Below the pieces are notes generated by a model. It worked only from the letters and a program-made list of their open reading frames with translations. It did no database searches and was not told where the DNA came from. A program made the position numbers and the translations under genes. A stretch of DNA of 15,630 bases from an uncultured Formosa sp. (lineage in GTDB: Bacteria; Bacteroidota; Bacteroidia; Flavobacteriales; Flavobacteriaceae), in the NCBI GenBank assembly GCA_902516685.1, contig CABXZJ010000019.1, positions 1-15,630 of the forward strand, in the 5' to 3' direction. Of the stretch, positions 6,631-15,244 are shown piece after piece; position 1 is the first letter of the stretch, and each line of letters begins with the position of its first letter.

Positions 6631-8034
6631 ATGATGAAAACTTATAAATTAAAAACATATTACAAGAAAATATTGGCAGACACCTTGTCACCAGTGAGCA
6701 TTTATCTAAAAATTAGAGATAAGTTCCCAAATAGTATTTTGCTGGAAAGCAGTGATTACCACGGCAATGACAACAGTTTCTCTTATATTTGTTGCAACCC
6801 CATTGCCAGCCTAAAAATTGAAGGCAATCTGCTTACAAAAACATTCCCAGATCAAACAAAACAGAATTACGAGATTAACCCTGATAAAGTAACACAAGAA
6901 ATTGACCAATTCACCAAACAATTTGAGACTAGTGAAGTGGAAACTTTTAAATTTATCAACAATGGACTTTTTGGCTATACTTCCTATGACGCAGTAAATT
7001 ATTTTGAAACTATTGAAATTTCAGAGAAGGAAAATCCTGTAAAAATTCCTGAAATTCAATACGCAGTTTACCAAAACATTATTGCTATCAATCATTTTAA
7101 AAATGAGGCCTATATTTTTGCACACTGTTTTAAAAATGTAAGCAACATTGAAGCGCTTCACCATATCATTACAATGGATCGATTTGCGATGTATAATTTC
7201 GAAACCAAAGAAAAAATTAGTTCAAATCTAACAGATGAAGAATTTAAAACAAATGTTGAAATTGCAAAAAAACATTGCCAACGTGGTGATGTATTTCAGC
7301 TGGTATTGTCCAGAAAATTTCAACAGGGTTTTAAAGGGGATGATTTTAATGTCTACCGTGCCCTAAGAAGTATCAACCCTTCCCCCTATCTCTTCTACTT
7401 TGATTTTGGAACTTTTAAAATTTTTGGAAGTTCTCCTGAGGCACAACTTGTTGTAAAGAATCGGACTGCTGAAATTCATCCAATTGCCGGAACTTTTGCC
7501 CGCTCTGGAGACGACATGAAAGACACCGCACTGGCCAAGGCCCTGGTGGCCGATGAAAAAGAAAACAGTGAGCATGTGATGTTGGTAGATTTGGCACGAA
7601 ACGATCTCAGCCGTCATTGCTCGGCTGTCAGCGTTGAAAATTACAAAGAGATACAGTTTTTTTCACACGTCATTCATTTAGTGAGTAAAGTAATTGGAAG
7701 AGTTCGAAAAAAAACAACCACAATGCAAATTGTAGCCGACACCTTCCCCGCAGGAACCCTTTCAGGTGCCCCAAAATACAGAGCAATGGAACTAATTGAA
7801 GCCTATGAAAAAACAAACAGAGGATTTTATGGAGGTGCCATTGGGTTTATGGATTTTAAAGGCAATTACAACCATGCCATTATGATCCGAACGTTCTTGA
7901 GTAAAAACCAGGAGTTGCACTGGCAAGCCGGTGCAGGCATTGTCTCAAAATCAATAGCTGAAAATGAATTACAAGAAGTATACAATAAATTAGGAGCGCT
8001 TACCAAAGCCATCAAACTTGCAGAAACAATTTAA
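6631..8034 (+). CDS. trpE: Anthranilate synthase component I
   Basis: TrpE makes anthranilate from chorismate, using ammonia supplied by TrpG. The 467-residue length is normal. The N-terminal domain has the LLES element (37-40), which contributes to the tryptophan feedback site in this family. The chorismate-binding domain shows QLVLSRKF (223-230), GSSPEAQL (266-273), HPIAGTFARSG (283-293), HVMLVDLARNDLSR (315-328), TFPAGTLSGAPKYRAMELI (371-389), GGAIGF (401-406) and AGAGIVSKS (433-441). All catalytic blocks are intact, and the pattern is that of anthranilate rather than aminodeoxychorismate synthase because trpG and trpD-A follow. Start choice is ambiguous between ATG 6631 and ATG 6634. The first directly touches the terminator T run, so the ribosome site is inside the terminator hairpin region. 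It is probably controlled both by attenuation and by feedback. Confidence 0.96.
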   Translation: MMKTYKLKTYYKKILADTLSPVSIYLKIRDKFPNSILLESSDYHGNDNSFSYICCNPIASLKIEGNLLTKTFPDQTKQNYEINPDKVTQEIDQFTKQFETSEVETFKFINNGLFGYTSYDAVNYFETIEISEKENPVKIPEIQYAVYQNIIAINHFKNEAYIFAHCFKNVSNIEALHHIITMDRFAMYNFETKEKISSNLTDEEFKTNVEIAKKHCQRGDVFQLVLSRKFQQGFKGDDFNVYRALRSINPSPYLFYFDFGTFKIFGSSPEAQLVVKNRTAEIHPIAGTFARSGDDMKDTALAKALVADEKENSEHVMLVDLARNDLSRHCSAVSVENYKEIQFFSHVIHLVSKVIGRVRKKTTTMQIVADTFPAGTLSGAPKYRAMELIEAYEKTNRGFYGGAIGFMDFKGNYNHAIMIRTFLSKNQELHWQAGAGIVSKSIAENELQEVYNKLGALTKAIKLAETI

Positions 8035-8035
8035 A

Positions 8036-8602
8036 ATGAAACATATTTTAGTCATAGATAATTACGACAGCTTCACTTATAATCTAGTGCATTATTTAGA
8101 AGATTTAGATTGCAAGGTGACGGTTGCAAGAAATGATCAAATTGAATTGGAGGCTGTGGAAGCTTTTGATAAAATTATATTGTCACCTGGCCCTGGAATT
8201 CCAGACGAGGCCGGATTGCTAAAATCCATTATTAAAACATATGCCAAAACCAAAAGTATTTTAGGGGTTTGTTTGGGCATGCAAGCCATTGGAGAGGTCT
8301 TTGGAGCAAAACTTAAAAATTTGTGCACCGTTTACCACGGGATTCAAACCAAGGTAAAAGTTAATTCAAAAAAGGAATTATTATTTAAAAACTTAGGCCC
8401 CGAGATTAAAGTGGGACGCTACCATTCATGGGTTGTTGAAGATGATCTTCCGGATTGCCTCGACATTACTTCGTCAGATGAAAATGGTCAAATTATGGCA
8501 ATTCGACATAAGGAATTAGATGTCAAAGGCATACAATTTCATCCCGAGTCTGTACTTACCCCAGATGGAAAAACAATATTAAAAAACTGGATTAATTCAT
8601 AG
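8036..8602 (+). CDS. trpG: Anthranilate synthase component II (glutamine amidotransferase)
   Basis: TrpG hydrolyses glutamine and passes ammonia to TrpE. At 188 residues it is a stand-alone class I amidotransferase. The N-terminus MKHILVIDNYDSFTYNLVHY is canonical. The oxyanion loop SPGPG is at 50-54, the nucleophile Cys79 lies in GVCLGMQ, and the rest of the triad is His169 and Glu171 in FHPES. The frame is open upstream to an ATG at 8018, but the family N-terminus begins at 8036, one base after the trpE stop, so that start is chosen. Such tight spacing suggests translational coupling and equal amounts of the two subunits. No fusion to TrpD is present. Confidence 0.96.
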   Translation: MKHILVIDNYDSFTYNLVHYLEDLDCKVTVARNDQIELEAVEAFDKIILSPGPGIPDEAGLLKSIIKTYAKTKSILGVCLGMQAIGEVFGAKLKNLCTVYHGIQTKVKVNSKKELLFKNLGPEIKVGRYHSWVVEDDLPDCLDITSSDENGQIMAIRHKELDVKGIQFHPESVLTPDGKTILKNWINS

Positions 8603-8603
8603 A

Positions 8604-9590
8604 ATGAAAGTACTATTAAATCGGCTTATCAATCACGAAAGCATTAGCGCAGAGGAGGCCAAGAAAATTTTAATCAGCATCTCAAAAGGAGATTACAATG
8701 CATCTCAAATTGCATCCTTTTTAACTGTATATATGATGCGGACCATCACTGTTGAAGAATTACTAGGATTCCGAGATGCCTTGCTCGAATTATGTATTGC
8801 TGTAGACTTAGAAGCCTATAATCCAATTGATTTGTGTGGAACAGGTGGAGACGGAAAAGATACTTTTAACATCTCCACGCTGTCTTCATTCGTAACAGCT
8901 GGAGCTGGAGTTCCAGTGGCCAAACACGGTAACTATGGGGTCTCGTCAGCCTGTGGCTCGTCCAATATTTTAGAAGCCTTGGGCGTCACTTTTTCAAATG
9001 ACAAAGATCACTTGAAGCGCACCATTGAAACCGCCAACATTTGTGTATTGCATGCGCCTTTGTTTCATCCTGCTATGAAAAATGTAGCACCAATTAGAAA
9101 AGCTTTAGGTATTAAAACCTTTTTTAACATGCTGGGGCCCATGGTTAATCCATCCTATCCAAAACATCAAATGGTTGGGGTCTTTAATCTTGAATTGCTG
9201 CGTCTATACAATTACCTCTATCAAAAAACAGATAAAAACTACAGCATCGTACACGATTTAGGGGGGTATGATGAATTGTCTCTGACCCAAAGCGCAAAAA
9301 TAGCCTCTAACCACTCCGAGTGGATATTTTCTCCTCATGATTTAGCATTAGATCCTGTTGAAGAAGCTGTTATATTTGGTGGAAATACAATTAAAGAGGC
9401 CACTCAAATTTTTGAATCTATTATTTCTGGAAATGGCAGTAAAGCGCAAAAAAATGTGGTCTGTGCCAATGCAGGACTGGCCATTGCTACAGCCAAACAA
9501 ATTTCTCACGAAGAAGGTTTTGAGCAAGCTAAAGAAAGTTTAGAAAGTGGCAAAGCCAAACTTTGTCTGACCAAATTAATTGCCTTGTAA
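8604..9590 (+). CDS. trpD: Anthranilate phosphoribosyltransferase
   Basis: TrpD transfers phosphoribose from PRPP to anthranilate. The 328-residue protein has the helical N-terminal domain followed by the PRPP-binding glycine loop GTGGDGKDTFNIST (79-92) and KHGNYGVSSACGSSN (107-121). The latter corresponds to KHGN-x-x-x-SS in the family. HPAMKNVAPIRKALGIKT and NMLGPMVNP, which line the anthranilate site, follow near 153-183. It begins one base after the trpG stop. All expected elements are intact. Confidence 0.95.
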   Translation: MKVLLNRLINHESISAEEAKKILISISKGDYNASQIASFLTVYMMRTITVEELLGFRDALLELCIAVDLEAYNPIDLCGTGGDGKDTFNISTLSSFVTAGAGVPVAKHGNYGVSSACGSSNILEALGVTFSNDKDHLKRTIETANICVLHAPLFHPAMKNVAPIRKALGIKTFFNMLGPMVNPSYPKHQMVGVFNLELLRLYNYLYQKTDKNYSIVHDLGGYDELSLTQSAKIASNHSEWIFSPHDLALDPVEEAVIFGGNTIKEATQIFESIISGNGSKAQKNVVCANAGLAIATAKQISHEEGFEQAKESLESGKAKLCLTKLIAL

Positions 9591-9591
9591 G

Positions 9592-10377
9592 ATGACCATT
9601 CTTGAAAAAATAATAGCAGATAAAAGAAAAGAGGTGGAGCTCCGAAAGCATCTTATTCCCATTACTCAATTACAACAATCCGTATTGTTTTATAGAGCCA
9701 AAAATTCTTTAAAAAATCGACTCACAGACAGCCCTTCTGGAATCATTGGAGAACACAAACGCCGCTCTCCTTCTAAATCAGTAATCAATCAAAGTTTAAA
9801 TGTACAAGATGTGGCAAAAGGCTATGAAAACGCTGGAGTTTGTGGCATGTCTGTACTGACCGATCAAAAATATTTTGGGGGCTCTATTGAAGATTTACTT
9901 GCAGCACGTGCCAGTTGCAGTCTCCCACTTTTAAGAAAAGATTTCATCATAGACCCCTATCAAATTATAGAGGCAAAGGCCTGCGGAGCAGACGTTGTTT
10001 TACTCATTGCATCAGCGTTGAGTAGAGCGGCCATAGAAAACCTTTCTATTTGTGCACATCAACTTGAACTAGAGGTGCTGTTGGAAGTACACAATAAAGA
10101 GGAATTAGAAAAAGCTCTCATGCCTTGGTTGGATATGATTGGTGTGAACAATCGAAATTTAAAAACTTTTGAAGTAGACCTGAGACATAGTCGCGAATTA
10201 AGCAGTTACATTCCAAAAGACTTTGTAAAAGTTTCGGAAAGTGGCATAAGCAGCGTAGCGGCGATTAAAGGACTGAAAACCCACGGCTTTCAAGGATTTT
10301 TGATTGGTGAAAATTTTATGAAAACAGATAACCCTGGTGAGAGTGCCAAAGAATTTATAAAAAAACTAAACGCATGA
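9592..10377 (+). CDS. trpC: Indole-3-glycerol phosphate synthase
   Basis: TrpC closes the indole ring by decarboxylating CdRP, using a TIM-barrel fold. It has 261 residues from the ATG at 9592, one base past the trpD stop. An in-frame ATG at 9580 lies inside trpD and adds only four residues, so it is not preferred. Catalytic elements are visible: EHKRRSPS (54-61, with the general-acid/base Glu54-x-Lys56 pair), LLRKDFIID (113-121, catalytic Lys116), LLEVHN (163-168, Glu165), GVNNRNL (184-190), SESG (215-218) and the terminal phosphate-binding GFLIGENFM. It is not fused to trpF, unlike in enterobacteria. Confidence 0.95.
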   Translation: MTILEKIIADKRKEVELRKHLIPITQLQQSVLFYRAKNSLKNRLTDSPSGIIGEHKRRSPSKSVINQSLNVQDVAKGYENAGVCGMSVLTDQKYFGGSIEDLLAARASCSLPLLRKDFIIDPYQIIEAKACGADVVLLIASALSRAAIENLSICAHQLELEVLLEVHNKEELEKALMPWLDMIGVNNRNLKTFEVDLRHSRELSSYIPKDFVKVSESGISSVAAIKGLKTHGFQGFLIGENFMKTDNPGESAKEFIKKLNA

Positions 10378-11003
10378 AACTAAAAGTCTGTGGGATGAAA
10401 TACAAGGCCAATATCAAAGCAATTGCTGCGCTTAAACCAGATTATATGGGATTTATTTTCTATGAGAACAGCGCACGTTGTGTAACAGAAAAAATTCCAC
10501 AAATTCCAGAAGGCATAACAAAAGTTGGCGTTTTTGTCAATGCCCGCCTTGAGGTGGTGCAAAAAGCAATTCTGGAATATGACCTTGAAGTGGTGCAATT
10601 GCATGGAACGGAATCTCCAGAATATTGCCATGAGCTCAAAAATGATGCCATAGAAATTATCAAATCTTTTTCTGTCAAAGATCAATTTGATTTTAGCGAA
10701 CTGACTCCCTATGAATCCCATGCAGATTATTTTCTCTTTGATACCAAAGGCCCAAACCCTGGTGGTAATGGGTTTTGTTTCGATTGGGACGTTCTAAAAA
10801 ATTACAATTTTGAAACACCCTATTTTCTAAGTGGAGGCATTGGAATTAAAGATATTGAAAAACTTAAAACCTTCAGGAGCAGTAAAATAGCAGAAAAATG
10901 CCATGCGGTTGATGTCAACAGTAAGTTTGAGCTTCAGCCGGCATATAAAGACCCAATTAAACTTAAATCATTTATTCAAAAATATGAGTTATCACGTAGA
11001 TAA
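10374..11003 (+). CDS. trpF: Phosphoribosylanthranilate isomerase
   Basis: TrpF carries out the Amadori rearrangement of PRA to CdRP. The 209-residue TIM barrel has the catalytic Cys6 in KVCGM (4-8), the catalytic Asp123 in LFDTKGPNPGGNG (121-133), LSGGIG (152-157) and the closing HAVDVNSKFE block (177-186). Its ATG overlaps the trpC stop (ATGA), so translation is likely coupled. Its last 20 nt overlap the start of trpB in another frame, leaving the tail YELSRR encoded inside the trpB start region. Confidence 0.95.
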   Translation: MKLKVCGMKYKANIKAIAALKPDYMGFIFYENSARCVTEKIPQIPEGITKVGVFVNARLEVVQKAILEYDLEVVQLHGTESPEYCHELKNDAIEIIKSFSVKDQFDFSELTPYESHADYFLFDTKGPNPGGNGFCFDWDVLKNYNFETPYFLSGGIGIKDIEKLKTFRSSKIAEKCHAVDVNSKFELQPAYKDPIKLKSFIQKYELSRR

Positions 11004-12165
11004 AAAAGGTTATTATGGCCAATTTGGTGGCGCATTTATCCCAGAAATGCTCTATCAAAACATAGAAGAATTACGCCAAAAATATTTGAGCGTCATGGCA
11101 GCGCCTGACTTCAAATCCGAATTTAAACAATTGCTTAAAGATTATGTCGGGCGTCCAACCCCACTTTACTTCGCAAAGCGTTTTTCAAAAAAATACAACA
11201 CCAAAATATATTTAAAGCGCGAAGATTTATGTCATACTGGGGCGCATAAAGTAAACAACACTATTGGTCAGATATTGGTAGCCAAAATCTTGGGAAAATC
11301 ACGTATCATTGCAGAAACAGGTGCAGGACAACATGGGGTGGCAACAGCCACTGTTTGTGCCCTATCCGGACTTAAATGCATTATATACATGGGCCAAGTG
11401 GACATTGAGCGTCAAGCGCCCAATGTCGCCCGAATGAAGATGCTTGGAGCCGAAATACGGGCAGCAACATCAGGGAGTAAAACCCTCAAGGATGCCACTA
11501 ATGAAGCCATCCGCGATTGGATCAATCACCCCGAGGATACCCACTATATCATCGGAAGTGCTGTCGGTCCACACCCCTATCCAGACATGGTTTCCCGCTT
11601 TCAATCGGTAGTCTCAGAAGAAATAAAATGGCAGCTCAAAGCAATAGAACACAAAGAAAATCCCAATTATGTGGTGGCCTGTGTGGGCGGTGGTAGCAAT
11701 GCCGCGGGTGCCTATTATCATTTTTTAGACGATACAGATGTAGGCCTCATTGCGGTCGAAGCTGCAGGAAAAGGGGTGGATTCTGGGGAAAGTGCAGCCA
11801 CTTCCGTTCTGGGAAAAGAAGGTATCATTCACGGCAGTAAAACCCTTTTAATGCAAACCACTGATGGACAAATTACAGAACCTTACTCAATTTCTGCAGG
11901 TTTAGATTATCCCGGAGTAGGTCCCATGCATGCGCATCTGTACACAAGCAAGCGCGCAGAATTTATTCCAGTTACAGATGATAAGGCCATGACTGCAGGA
12001 CTGGAATTGTCGCAATTGGAAGGCATCATTCCTGCCATTGAAACTGCCCATGCCTTTGCAATTTTTGAAACAAAAGTTTTTAAACCCGATGATGTGGTAG
12101 TTGTTTGCTTGTCTGGACGCGGCGACAAAGACTTAAACACCTATATCGATTATTTTAAATTGTAA
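10984..12165 (+). CDS. trpB: Tryptophan synthase beta chain
   Basis: TrpB condenses indole with serine using PLP. It has 393 residues from the ATG at 10984, where the classic N-terminus (MSYHVDKKGYYGQFGGAFIP) begins. The open frame reaches back to 10903, but that extension is trpF sequence read in another frame and is rejected. The PLP lysine is Lys89 in HTGAHKVNN, the substrate carboxylate loop is ETGAGQHGVATA (111-122), and the PLP-phosphate loop is GGGSNA (235-240). The start overlaps trpF by 20 nt. This is a standard TrpB1-type chain expected to pair with the TrpA that follows. Confidence 0.97.
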   Translation: MSYHVDKKGYYGQFGGAFIPEMLYQNIEELRQKYLSVMAAPDFKSEFKQLLKDYVGRPTPLYFAKRFSKKYNTKIYLKREDLCHTGAHKVNNTIGQILVAKILGKSRIIAETGAGQHGVATATVCALSGLKCIIYMGQVDIERQAPNVARMKMLGAEIRAATSGSKTLKDATNEAIRDWINHPEDTHYIIGSAVGPHPYPDMVSRFQSVVSEEIKWQLKAIEHKENPNYVVACVGGGSNAAGAYYHFLDDTDVGLIAVEAAGKGVDSGESAATSVLGKEGIIHGSKTLLMQTTDGQITEPYSISAGLDYPGVGPMHAHLYTSKRAEFIPVTDDKAMTAGLELSQLEGIIPAIETAHAFAIFETKVFKPDDVVVVCLSGRGDKDLNTYIDYFKL

Positions 12166-12170
12166 TATTG

Positions 12171-12935
12171 ATGAACCGAATTCAAGCAAAACTTAACGAA
12201 GATAAAAAGCTAATCTCCATCTATTTTTCGGCAGGATTTCCAGCGCTAAACGACACTGCAGAAATCATTAAAAATCTCGAAAAAAGTGGCGTTGATATGA
12301 TTGAAATTGGACTTCCTTTTAGCGATCCCCTAGCCGATGGCCCTACCATCCAACAGAGTTCTACGAAAGCACTTAAAAACGGAATGCATACAGAGTTGCT
12401 TTTTGAACAGTTGAGAGACATTCGAAAAGAGGTTTCAATTCCTCTAATTTTAATGGGTTATTTCAATCCGATACTACAATATGGTGTAGAAGCATTTTGT
12501 AAAAAATGTCAAGCCGTAGGCATCGATGGATTTATCATTCCTGACTTGCCCGCTCAGGTCTATCACGAAGCATACAAAACCATTTTTAAGCGTTATGGCT
12601 TGTTAAATATTTTTTTAATTACGCCTCAGACCTCGGATGCTAGAATTCGTTATATGGATTCCATTTCAAACGGCTTTATATATATGGTGAGCAGTGCCAG
12701 TACAACGGGCGCTCAGAGCGGATTCGGTCAAAAACAACAAGATTACTTTAAACGGGTTGCCGATTTAAACTTGAAGAGCCCCCAAATCGTTGGGTTTGGA
12801 ATTTCAAATAATGAAACTTTTAGACAGGCTACAAGCCACGCAAAAGGGGCCATTATTGGCAGTGCCTTTATCAAATTTTTAGCTAACAAAGGCGTCTCTA
12901 AAATTCCTGATTTTATTGCTAAAATTACAGCTTGA
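12171..12935 (+). CDS. trpA: Tryptophan synthase alpha chain
   Basis: TrpA cleaves indole-3-glycerol phosphate to indole and channels it to TrpB. It has 254 residues from the ATG at 12171, 5 nt past the trpB stop; an in-frame TTG at 12168 is a weaker alternative. The catalytic Glu45 is in MIEIGLPFSDPLADGP and Asp56 is in LADG. YFSAGFP (18-24), IIPDLPAQ, FLITPQTSD and YMVSSASTTGAQ (loop 6 and phosphate-site elements) are intact. It is the last trp gene. No convincing terminator follows directly, so transcripts may run into the small gene at 12960. Confidence 0.96.
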   Translation: MNRIQAKLNEDKKLISIYFSAGFPALNDTAEIIKNLEKSGVDMIEIGLPFSDPLADGPTIQQSSTKALKNGMHTELLFEQLRDIRKEVSIPLILMGYFNPILQYGVEAFCKKCQAVGIDGFIIPDLPAQVYHEAYKTIFKRYGLLNIFLITPQTSDARIRYMDSISNGFIYMVSSASTTGAQSGFGQKQQDYFKRVADLNLKSPQIVGFGISNNETFRQATSHAKGAIIGSAFIKFLANKGVSKIPDFIAKITA

Positions 12936-12959
12936 GTCTAGATTTTTTTATTGGATTAG

Positions 12960-13358
12960 ATGGATCCCAAATCAAATCTTATGAAATCAAAGTTCTCCTG
13001 TCTACGACTTAATGCAGCCTTATTTGGTTTTAAAAGACCTAAGTCACAACTTCCAACGGTCAATATTGAGCCACAAGATATCATCAACTCGCCTGTTGAA
13101 ATTATTGTCAATCCTATGGGAGTGTGGAACGCCCCTGAGGGGGAGATTGGGGACATGCAACTTTTTAATGCAAATGGTGAGAGATTAGCCACAGGCGCTT
13201 TGATCAGATCTGGTCCCGTTTTGTTTGCAAATACCTTGAAATTAAATGCATAAGACAGTTGAGAAGAACTGCTTGTCATTCGGGATAAGCCAGGAGAAGA
13301 TTTTGTTGAAAAACACAAGATAGTAACTTTAAAGGTCCCTCCGCGATTTAAAACCTAG
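12960..13358 (+). pseudogene. Small unrecognised gene interrupted by two in-frame stop codons
   Basis: An ATG at 12960 (or the in-frame ATG at 12981) opens a 97-residue frame with protein-like text such as VEIIVNPMGVWNAPEGEIGD and RLATGALIRSGPVLFANTL. It stops at TAA 13251-13253, and a TGA follows at 13260-13262. The same frame then continues with EELLVIRDKPGEDFVEKHKI and TLKVPPRFKT up to TAG 13356-13358. The text after the stops looks as gene-like as that before, so an ancestral protein of about 125-132 residues seems to have been broken by two nonsense changes three codons apart. The final TAG overlaps the convergent yaaA stop. I do not recognise the family and see no signal peptide or catalytic motif. 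The opposite strand has a 120-codon frame (13318-12956), but its Ser/Leu-rich text reads like an antisense shadow. A functional truncated 97-residue product cannot be excluded. Confidence 0.55.
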
Positions 13359-14113
13359 CGGGTAAAAACCAATTTATTTTCAGAAGAAAGATTGGCATCA
13401 AAAGCGTAGCGCTCTGCATTAAAAGTTTTTAGTGCTTCAATTGTTTCCGCCTTGGTTTCCACAATATGGCGAGTCATAAGGCCACGAGCCAATTTAGAAA
13501 AAATAGCAATGGTTTTGTATTGACCGTTTTTAAATTCTTTAAAGTCAATGTGAACTAAAGGCGCTTTAAGAACTTTGGTGTCAATGGCTTTAAAATATTC
13601 TTGACTTGCAAGATTAACCAACAATTCATTTTGTGCCATCTCTTCGTTTAGGGAAGATGTCACTTTTTGACGCCAGAATTCGTAGAGATTCTTGTGTTTG
13701 CCCACAGGAAACTTAGTCCCCATTTCCAAACGATAGGCTTGGATCAAATCCATCGGCTTTAACAAACCATACAAACCTGAAATGATACGAACTGTGTTTT
13801 GCAATCGCTCTAATTTATCTTCTGAAATACTGTAGGCATCCAAACCACGGTACACATCACCACTGAAGGCGTAGATAGCTTGGCGGGAATTTTTAGCGTT
13901 AAAAGGAAGGCTCCAAGCTTGGTTGCGCTCATAATTTAAGCTGCTGAGTTTTGGGGAAATATTCATAAGATCAGAGAGCTCCTTAGTTGATTTTTTTTTC
14001 AAAAGATTAATTAATTCGGATGCTTCATTTAAAAAACAATTCTGAGAACTGAATCCTGTGGGTAATTCACTTTCATAGTTTAAGGATTTAGCAGGTGAAA
14101 TAACAAGTTTCAT
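13355..14113 (-). CDS. yaaA: Peroxide stress protein YaaA family (UPF0246)
   Basis: This 252-residue protein matches the H2O2_YaaA family over its whole length. It has the start MKLVISPAKSLNYE (1-14), the central YAFSGDVYRGLDA, SGLYGLLKPMDLIQAYRLEM, and the C-terminal FSKLARGLMTRHIV. In E. coli YaaA lowers free intracellular iron during hydrogen peroxide stress; the biochemical mechanism is not settled and I infer only family membership. It is transcribed alone, convergent with the broken small gene and with overlapping stop codons. A -7-like box lies 22 nt before its start. Confidence 0.93.
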   Translation of the reverse strand: MKLVISPAKSLNYESELPTGFSSQNCFLNEASELINLLKKKSTKELSDLMNISPKLSSLNYERNQAWSLPFNAKNSRQAIYAFSGDVYRGLDAYSISEDKLERLQNTVRIISGLYGLLKPMDLIQAYRLEMGTKFPVGKHKNLYEFWRQKVTSSLNEEMAQNELLVNLASQEYFKAIDTKVLKAPLVHIDFKEFKNGQYKTIAIFSKLARGLMTRHIVETKAETIEALKTFNAERYAFDANLSSENKLVFTR

Positions 14114-14135
14114 AATAATATAATTTTTAAAGAAT

Positions 14136-14143
14136 CAAAAATA
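14136..14143 (-). promoter_or_regulatory. Candidate Bacteroidota -7 box for yaaA
   Basis: On the minus strand this reads TATTTTTG, matching TAnnTTTG, 22 nt before the yaaA ATG. The nearest upstream TTG (14178-14176) is 32 nt away, too far for a standard -33, so only the -7 is supported. Confidence 0.4.
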
Positions 14144-14212
14144 CCAACAAATTTTAAAATTAAAAAGGTAATACCCAATCTTGTTATAAATTAAATAAAA
14201 ATTTATTAAGTT

Positions 14213-15244
14213 TTATTTAATATAATTTGAGTAAGCTCTCCATTTTTCAATGCAAATGGCCATATCATCAGGTAAATCACTAGAAAAGTAAAGCCATTCA
14301 TTGTTACTAGGGTGTATGAAACCTAATGTACTAGCGTGCAAAGCCTGTCTTGGTAATATTTTAAAACAATTATCAACAAACTGTTTATATTTTGTAAAAG
14401 TAGTTCCTTTCAAAATCTTTTCTCCGCCGTATCTATCATCGTTAAAAAGTGTGTGGCCAATATGCTTCATATGAACTCTGATTTGATGGGTGCGGCCTGT
14501 CTCTAGTGAGCAACGTATTAAGGAAACATATCCAAAGCGTTCCAAAACCTCATAATGGGTTACAGCTGGTTTTCCCTTATCACATTCATCGCCTAGAAAT
14601 ACGGTATTTTGAAGTCTATTTTTTGGGTGTCTACCAATATTCCCGATAATTTTTCCTGTATCATTTTTAACATTCCCCCAAACTAGAGCAATGTATGTTC
14701 TTTTACTCGTTTTTTCTTTGAACTGAGCAGAAATATGAGTCATAGCTTTCTCACTTTTTGCTACAGCTAAAAGCCCACTAGTATCTTTATCAATTCGGTG
14801 GACTAATCCAGGTCTAATACTACTTTTATTTGGTAATTTATCAAAATAAAATAATAATGCATTTATAAGAGTTCCTGAGTAGTTGCCGTGTCCAGGGTGA
14901 ACAACCATTCCTGGGGGTTTATTTATAACCAATATGTGATTATCTTCAAATACGATATCCAAAGGAATATCTTCGCCTTTCAATATGTTTTTTTTTGGTG
15001 GTTCATTAAATAAAATTCTAATATTGTCATCAGGTTTAACTTTATAATTTGATTTTACGACTGAACCGTTTACAAAAATATGACCTGATTTAGCTGCTAA
15101 TTGAATTTTATTACGAGTGGCATTTTCTACGAAATTCATTAAATACTTATCTATTCTAAGAGGATCTTGACCTTTTTCAACAGTAAATTTATAATGTTCA
15201 TGAAGCTGGTTAGGACCTTCATAGCATAAATGTAAATTTTCCAT
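14213..15244 (-). CDS. RluA/RluD family pseudouridine synthase
   Basis: This 343-residue protein converts uridine to pseudouridine in RNA. It has an N-terminal S4 RNA-binding domain (LRIDKYLMNFVENATRNKIQ, 29-48, through VKPDDNIRI) and then the catalytic domain. The latter shows INKPPGMVVHPG (107-118), the active-site motif HRIDKDTSGL (149-158, catalytic Asp152), RTHQIRVHMKHIGH (251-264) and NDDRYGG (268-274). An S4 domain plus this motif set best fits the RluD-like branch, whose E. coli member modifies helix 69 of 23S rRNA, but the target here is not proved. Its ATG shares a base with the stop of the upstream PASTA gene (TAATG), so the two are co-translated. Confidence 0.93.
   Translation of the reverse strand: MENLHLCYEGPNQLHEHYKFTVEKGQDPLRIDKYLMNFVENATRNKIQLAAKSGHIFVNGSVVKSNYKVKPDDNIRILFNEPPKKNILKGEDIPLDIVFEDNHILVINKPPGMVVHPGHGNYSGTLINALLFYFDKLPNKSSIRPGLVHRIDKDTSGLLAVAKSEKAMTHISAQFKEKTSKRTYIALVWGNVKNDTGKIIGNIGRHPKNRLQNTVFLGDECDKGKPAVTHYEVLERFGYVSLIRCSLETGRTHQIRVHMKHIGHTLFNDDRYGGEKILKGTTFTKYKQFVDNCFKILPRQALHASTLGFIHPSNNEWLYFSSDLPDDMAICIEKWRAYSNYIK

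Noticed and set aside
10903..10983. N-terminal extension of trpB back to ATG 10903
   Set aside because: The extension is trpF coding sequence in another frame, and the canonical TrpB N-terminus begins at 10984.
12956..13318. 120-codon open frame on the minus strand opposite the broken small gene
   Set aside because: Its translation is Ser/Leu-rich with no recognisable motif and reads like the complement of the plus-strand frame, which is more protein-like and continues past its stops.
13339..13361. CCGC...GCGG as a terminator between the broken gene and yaaA
   Set aside because: A four-base stem with a 15-nt loop and no T run on either strand is not a convincing terminator.
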